From: Scedosporium boydii
Lineage: Eukaryota; Ascomycota; Sordariomycetes; Microascales; Microascaceae
Length of the DNA stretch: 64,000 bases
Assembly: GCA_002221725.1 (NCBI GenBank)
Contig: NJFT01000145.1
Coordinates: 1-64,000 of the forward strand
Direction: 5' to 3'
How positions within the stretch are numbered: the stretch's first letter is position 1; each line of letters begins with the position of its first letter. A program made the translations under genes and the position numbers. This document shows, one piece after another, positions 59,001-64,000 of the stretch. The notes beneath the pieces are model-generated. The model worked only from the letters and a program-made list of their open reading frames with translations, was not told the origin of the DNA and searched no databases.

Positions 59001-60074
59001 ATGGCAGCTAAAGCGGAGACCAAATTTTCCCCACACTTCGCGACGGCATCCGACGGCGTCAAGTTGAGCTACTACTCGGTTGGCACTGGGGACGGCGTTC
59101 TGATATTGCATGGCGCATTCAGCTACGCTCTCTTACACAGCGAGCTGGCCATCGCACTGAGCCCGTATTACACTGTTCACGTCGCTTCTCGCCGTGCTCG
59201 AGGACTGTCGGGGTCATACCCATCATCCGTAACGGATTTGAATCCGCATCCTCAGCCATCTGGGGGGTCAACAGAGTTCAACGAGACCCTTACACTTGGG
59301 CCCAAGACATACACCCGAACTTACAACCCAGCCTTTACTGCCGCTGTCACTGAAACCGAAGTCTCAGATATAGAGGCCTTCATCGAAGCTACAGGCGCTG
59401 TTGACATCATTGCCATCTCCTCCGGCGCTTTGTTGGCACTCCAATGCCTCCTTCGGAAAGCCAAGTCACCGACACTCTCTAAAATTCGTAAAGCCGTAAT
59501 CTTCGAGCCGCCTATATTCTTCACAGATCGACCCACTTCCTGTAACATCGGCCAACTCCCTCACTTCGAGCGCCAACTCGAGGACGGTGATATAGTCGGG
59601 GCCGCCGTGACATCAATGCAAATTGTACAGCTCGGCCCGACGTGGATCCCAGGATGGCTGATGAAGTTTCTATCGGGCATGATGTTCCGGGCACAAGACA
59701 GGGATATGGAGAAGAAGAAGGCGAGGGGTGAGGAAGACAGAGGGGTTTGGACAATGTCCGGCCTCGCCAAGCTCCTCCGGTACGATTTTGCTCTTGTAGA
59801 GGGCGTGGTGGCTGAGTCCGGGCGGTACGAAATTCTCTCTTGCGAGGAAAATGACGAGGGAGGCGACGCTGGTACGGAGAGGACTGAACTTCTTTTACTT
59901 TCTGGGGAGAGGAGCCCTGCCTTCTTATTAGAGGGAATGGCCGTCTTGAGGGAAATCATCCGTGGTGCGAAGAGTGTTACGTTTGTCGGCACGGGTCATG
60001 AACTACTCTGTAATAGAGAGATAAGAGGGAAGCCGGAACGAGCGGTACCGACAATTCGGGAGTTTTTCGGTTAG
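59001..60074 (+). CDS. Alpha/beta hydrolase fold protein
   Basis: A single exon of 357 residues; the ATG at 59001 has a good context (ATCATGGC). The fold is visible as SVGTGDGVLILHGAFSYALL (strand 3 and the His-Gly oxyanion turn, residues about 26-45), VASRRARGLSGS, the nucleophile elbow AISSG (Ser140) within DIIAISSGALLALQ, and the C-terminal His in GTGHELL. The elbow has Ala and Ile where GxSxG is usual. The catalytic acid is likely in the LLLLSGERSP strand-loop region. An insertion with charged residues (MEKKKARGEEDRG) forms the cap. There is no signal peptide, so it is probably cytosolic. Substrate not predictable. Confidence 0.85.
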   Translation: MAAKAETKFSPHFATASDGVKLSYYSVGTGDGVLILHGAFSYALLHSELAIALSPYYTVHVASRRARGLSGSYPSSVTDLNPHPQPSGGSTEFNETLTLGPKTYTRTYNPAFTAAVTETEVSDIEAFIEATGAVDIIAISSGALLALQCLLRKAKSPTLSKIRKAVIFEPPIFFTDRPTSCNIGQLPHFERQLEDGDIVGAAVTSMQIVQLGPTWIPGWLMKFLSGMMFRAQDRDMEKKKARGEEDRGVWTMSGLAKLLRYDFALVEGVVAESGRYEILSCEENDEGGDAGTERTELLLLSGERSPAFLLEGMAVLREIIRGAKSVTFVGTGHELLCNREIRGKPERAVPTIREFFG

Positions 60075-60344
60075 CTTAATATAGCTCCCAGAGAACGCTC
60101 AGAACATTGAACCCATCCGACGCTACATGGGGAAATCAGAGATATTTTCAATGGTTTCCGACTCGGTCGCGCAGGAGATGACGCTTGTTACATCGTCATC
60201 AAATTCTTTGAAGGAGCGTAACTGCGACTAGAGTCGGTTTCCCCTCGCCAGCCACCCCTAAGCCACCAGGTGTAGAGTATGCCATCCGAGTCATCCTCAC
60301 TCTGTACTGTATGTGCTGACCACCCGCATCGCCTCAATTCAGCC

Positions 60345-62077
60345 TCAACATCTGTTGTCATGTTCTGATATGAAGGGGCTTGAGTAATCATCGAAGCTCG
60401 CTCGTGATTCCCTTAGTCGGTGGATACGATATCTAGTCGCACGTTGGGTGCGCTGAGCGGCCCATAGTAGCCACCATGGAGCGCGTATACCCAGCCTCCC
60501 TAGTACCATGATCATGCCCGAGACTCCAACACAGCAGGCAAGCCGATACGTGTTAATTACGAAATCAGAAGCCAGACGCCCGGCCGCTCTGCGATCCCCA
60601 ACGCCAATGTCGTTGGGTAGTCTACTCTCGCTAGCAGTTGTGGTTGACAAGTCCTGGGCGGCTCTTTCCCAGGTACCGCCACGTTTGGCAGGTGCTTGAC
60701 CATCTGGTTCATGGGTGAGAGTAGTGTTTCCGGCATAGTTGAAACAGAAATTGCAGGCATTAGCGGCCACTAGTTCCTTGCGCAGTTCCTCTAGTTCACA
60801 GAGGCGTTCCTTCTCGAGCCAAGTGGCCGATCCCAAGTTGACGGGTTCGTCCTCAGTGAGATAGACTGTTTCAGCATCCACTCTGATGATGTGGAGTCCG
60901 ATCCGTGGCAGAGCTGTGTGGAAGTCCGGCTCCCTGGTGATTCTCAGATTGGAGAAGGAAAATCTGGCTCGCATGTTCGCCTGAGCTATGGATAGAGACT
61001 GGGAAAAAGGCGAGACATCCGGCCCTGTAGGAGAGTGTGGCCAACGGGAGGCCAAGGCCGTATGACACGAGGCAGACTGAGAGCCCGCACAAGACCAGCA
61101 TTTGAGGAACAAAACTGATGATGCAAACAGTAGGATATTCCAGAAGGTTCCGTGCTTTATGATTATCAAAGCTGAAGGCAATCGCGCTCCAGGAAATGCT
61201 CACCATGAAGCACAGGCGCCAGAATCCTGAACTGAGGAGCGCAAACCTGGCCTGGAGGTTGAAAATACCCAAGAGGCGGCTCGTCAGGTGGCTCATGACG
61301 GAGAGAAAGGCAAACAGGAGAACCTCTGGCGGCGCACAAGCTCCGTCCGGGGATATGGCACGAGCACCAGCAACGGCTCTTGGAGAGTCAGATCCAGTCT
61401 CCTCACAGGGAGTTGGGGAGAACGCGGCCTTACTGATGTTGTTACGCATCGTACGCTCGGCTTCGGCAAACGCCAAAGAATGCTCGAGGAGGGTTATAGC
61501 CCCCTCAGCGGAAATAGGGCGCTTTTGCACGGCGCGGGGAAACAGGCTCTAGGAATTCGCTGAGGCAGAAGGTTCCGTATAATGACCAAAAGTGTGACAC
61601 ATAGCCCCTTAACTTCTGAAGAGAGACCTTCGTGCCATCAGGCATCATGCCCACACTGCGGCATGGCGCTTGATCGGACGCCCCAAGTAGCAGGACGGAA
61701 CTGAACTTATGCAGCATACTGCCGAGATGTGTGGGCAACAGATCGGAGGGCGAACTTGAGTTGCTCCAGCGAAGCTCCATAAGATCTATAGAGGTTTAAC
61801 ATTGTATTGACTGAAGCAGCCAGCGTGCCTGAGTAAGAAACAGGAAAATCGGTATAATGCGGATGAAAAGTCGTTTTCGCCAGGTCAGGCGTTGTCGTCT
61901 CCGCCTAGCGGCAAAGATATAGTGTGTCCGGTTCAGAACTAGGACGAGTGAAATACACGACAGTGCCCACTTCCTAATAGCAAAGCTGTTGATGCCTTTC
62001 TGGCCCGTCGCTTCTTCTTTTGGGGTAGAGTGAGCATAAGGACGAGGCGTTGCGGTCGTGGCCGCGTCCACGCTCAA
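60345..62077 (-). pseudogene. Polytopic fungal membrane protein gene with one stop and two frameshifts
   Basis: The reading runs from ATG 62077 (TM-rich start ending QARWLLQSIQC) into TAA at 61798-61796. The same frame continues without a gap (SIDLMELRWSNSS, LGSMLHKFSSVLLLGASDQ). From memory, relatives read QAIQCQTSPD here, so the stop replaces a CAA Gln codon (CpA to TpA). Near 61535-61545 a C run shifts the frame between CLSEFLEPVS and AVQKRPISAEGAITLLEHSL. A further shift at about 61028-61040 separates GLGLPLATLS from PTGPDVSPFSQSLSIAQANM. The C-terminal conserved block (ARFSFSNLRITREPDFHTAL, VYLTEDEPVN, TWLEKERLCEL) is intact to the stop at 60347-60345. At least five TM helices are readable. 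The function of the family is unknown. Confidence 0.75.
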
Positions 62078-62987
62078 AGTAGAGACAGATCAACATAAAC
62101 ATGAACGCAAAAGGAGTTGTTTGGGAATCACACAAGCGACTTTCATCTAGAAATGGCCGATGTTGAAGCTCAACCAGTGCGGGTATGGGGGATGGAAACG
62201 GCGGTCATAAAGAAACACGGCCACTCTTGGAACCGGACACTCGCATCCCGCGCTGCCGATGATCGCGACTTCGCGCACCGGTCAACTAGAAATTTTGTCA
62301 TCCGACCCTCCCTATTTGTACAAACTACCTCGGTAGGATAGGCCTGTGCTGTTTTTAGGCCAATCACACATTGGCAATCCTCAGCACAGCTGGCTCGAAA
62401 TACCTCGGGGTCCCCAGATATCGCAGAGGAGTTGGCCTTGGGCTAACTCACGTCGATCTAGCTAAGTCTTGCGCGGCCGATTCCTTTCTGGTGACCCGAG
62501 GCCGCTTTCTTAAATTGGGCAACGGTTTTTGTTGGCAATGATGCCTCAAGTTCCCCTGCTAGCCTGGCCGTCACTATTATTTACGATGAATAAACCTTGC
62601 GCGGCTGCTTCCATCCTCACACCTCTAGGATGAAAGACGACATAACCTTACTTAGAGTATGCAGGCCGCGATATGACACCTGACGCCGCCTCGTAAATAC
62701 GCTCGATATCCGGGAAAAGAATTGACGTTTCATTAACTCGGATCGACACTACGGCCCCGGCGTTGTACCCGCCCGGAATCAGAATCAAGACTGCTGAAGA
62801 GAGCACGCGGCCGTCGTGGACGACAGAAGGCCTCCTGCTTCAAAGTCAAGCAGAAAGCCACTAGTGTGGGAAGTTGACATTTACAGCTCAAAGCAATCTA
62901 AGTTCGCGACTTCATCCCAGACGCTAACGAACGTCTTAGACAAACCTCCCATTACCATCGTTCCTCCACGAAAATCAGCCCTGAAAC
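62078..62987. other. Intergenic
   Basis: 0.9 kb. An ATG frame at 62816-63166 overlaps the start of the next gene in another frame and has no domain, so it is not called. Confidence 0.4.
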
Positions 62988-63821
62988 ATGGGCTGCCAAG
63001 AGTCATTTATGACGCTCCCTCTAGAAGTTCGGCTTGTCATATACTACTGGGTTTTCCGACTGTGCCCCCGGAGACATGCTCTACTGGAACCATGGCACCC
63101 GATTCCGCCAGTCACCCCCTGCCTCTTCAGAATCCTCTCACGAACAATGAGACCACGTGGTTCTGATGCTGGCGCCCCCCGCGAGGAGCGTTGCGACGAT
63201 CCATGCCTGTTGTCGCCTAACCGACCATTTTGCGGCCTACCTACATCCCTTCTTGTTTGCAGCCAGCAGATTTACGAAGAGGCTCGATCCATACCCTTCA
63301 TAAATAACGAGTTTGTCTTTGTCAACTGGTTTTCCTTGGGGCTGTCTACAGAAATCGCATTTACCGGCTCTCTTACCGAATGGCAGAGATCTTTCTTCCG
63401 CTTCGCTCGCCTAGAGATATCTGCGAAGTGTCTCGGCGGCTCTGAGCCACAACAGTGGATGATCCTTTGTAAGTTGTGGTCACGAGGACTATGGGGTCTT
63501 CGGCTCATGATTCGAGTCAAAGACGGCGTTTGGCAGCCTGTCATCTCATTCGCCGGCCTCGACAGTGGCGTTAATGAGGAGCCAATGGACATTTTCGACA
63601 ATACAAAGCCGTTTCCCATGTGGATTCAAGATGGCTTGTTGCAACTACGACATCTTAAGTGGTTGGAAGTCGAACTTGAGGTGATAGATTGGGACGATGA
63701 CAGAAAGATCAGGTGGTGTGCCGCGTTGGAGGACATGCTCAATTCACACAGAGACATGGCCGGTGGCCACAGAGTTTCAGTCAAACCTGTTGAGCGGGAT
63801 GTTAGCCCCCCCGGAAGATGA
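62988..63821 (+). CDS. F-box-like / DUF7730-type protein
   Basis: A single exon of 277 residues. Close to the N-terminus FMTLPLEVRLVIYYWVFRLC matches the short F-box-like LPxEVRxxIY motif. SLLVCSQQIYEEARSIPFINNEFVFVNW is the LLxxCRQIYxEAxxIxYxxNxF signature of a very common ascomycete family. The C-terminal half (QDGLLQLRHLKWLEVELEVI) is the helix-strand part of that family. No biochemical role is known; some members may serve as Skp1-linked adaptors. The ATG at 62988 is the first in frame. Confidence 0.75.
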   Translation: MGCQESFMTLPLEVRLVIYYWVFRLCPRRHALLEPWHPIPPVTPCLFRILSRTMRPRGSDAGAPREERCDDPCLLSPNRPFCGLPTSLLVCSQQIYEEARSIPFINNEFVFVNWFSLGLSTEIAFTGSLTEWQRSFFRFARLEISAKCLGGSEPQQWMILCKLWSRGLWGLRLMIRVKDGVWQPVISFAGLDSGVNEEPMDIFDNTKPFPMWIQDGLLQLRHLKWLEVELEVIDWDDDRKIRWCAALEDMLNSHRDMAGGHRVSVKPVERDVSPPGR

Positions 63822-64000
63822 TCTGATCGATTGGAATGCTAGGAGAGTGAGCGGAGGATAGATTGTGAGACGTCAATCTCCTGCTTGGTCGCCGTGTGTT
63901 ATCATTTGTAATATCAAGTGACAACTGAGCATGAATTGTACAGATACAATCACAGGTCTCTCTTTGCTGTTCTACTAGACGTATAGCATCCACCCCCCCC

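Noticed and set aside
62816..63166. 116-residue plus frame upstream of the F-box-like gene
   Set aside because: It overlaps the F-box-like coding region in another frame and carries no motif.
1..64000. CRISPR arrays, bacterial operons, PKS or NRPS backbone genes, LTR retrotransposon polyproteins
   Set aside because: None was found: no spaced direct repeats, intron-rich eukaryotic genes throughout, and no KS, A-domain megasynthase, integrase or reverse transcriptase motifs (the AMP-binding gene is a FATP-type acyl-CoA synthetase).

Overview
The window is nuclear DNA of a filamentous ascomycete (Pezizomycotina, probably Sordariomycetes). The evidence is a set of short introns (about 55-210 bp) with GTAAGT-type donors and CTAAC/CTGAC-type branch sites, together with families typical of these fungi: WSC cell-wall proteins, BIM1/X325 copper proteins, C2H2-Fungal_trans regulators, DUF3176 membrane proteins, ankyrin/CorA-like proteins, F-box proteins, a dispersed single 5S rRNA gene and an intron-containing tRNA. 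Gene models were spliced by eye and each spliced frame was checked for phase.

Layout. 0.2-0.7 kb: decayed collagen-like membrane gene. 1.9 kb: tRNA-Thr(CGU). 2.3-3.6 kb: F-box protein. 5.2-7.0 kb: secreted WSC protein with a Ser/Thr stalk. 8.1-11.5 kb: eight-exon protein joining an eIF5A-like module, ankyrin repeats and a CorA-like membrane domain. 11.5-15.6 kb: gene-poor, with a 5S rRNA gene, an AT-rich relic and a dispersed repeat. 15.7-17.0 kb: secreted aldose 1-epimerase. 18.6-19.6 kb and 22.0-22.9 kb: divergent BIM1/X325-like and GPI-type surface proteins. 23.3-25.8 kb: dynamin-like GTPase. 27.6-28.0 kb: chimeric relic locus. 28.4-45.6 kb: an accessory metabolic stretch with an MFS transporter, a CTF1-like regulator lacking its zinc cluster and divergent from a FATP-type acyl-CoA synthetase, a C2H2-Fungal_trans regulator, a homogentisate dioxygenase pseudogene and a cytochrome P450. 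46.4-47.5 kb: unrecognised four-exon gene. 47.7-51.6 kb: nine-exon 1105-residue CorA-like protein with the GMN motif. 53.0-55.2 kb: DUF3176 membrane protein. 55.5-56.1 kb: secreted Cys-rich protein with a Kex2-type site. 59.0-60.1 kb: alpha/beta hydrolase. 60.3-62.1 kb: decayed polytopic membrane gene. 63.0-63.8 kb: F-box-like protein.

The housekeeping-like genes lie among several broken or duplicated genes. Two of these carry a stop exactly where C-to-T in a CpA context would turn a Gln codon into a stop, which is what repeat-induced point mutation produces, although neither is visibly repeated here. The most unusual intact architecture is the hypusine-less eIF5A-like/ankyrin/CorA protein. 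The regulator-transporter-CoA ligase-P450 stretch may be a small or eroding catabolic or specialised-metabolite cluster with no PKS or NRPS backbone gene in view.
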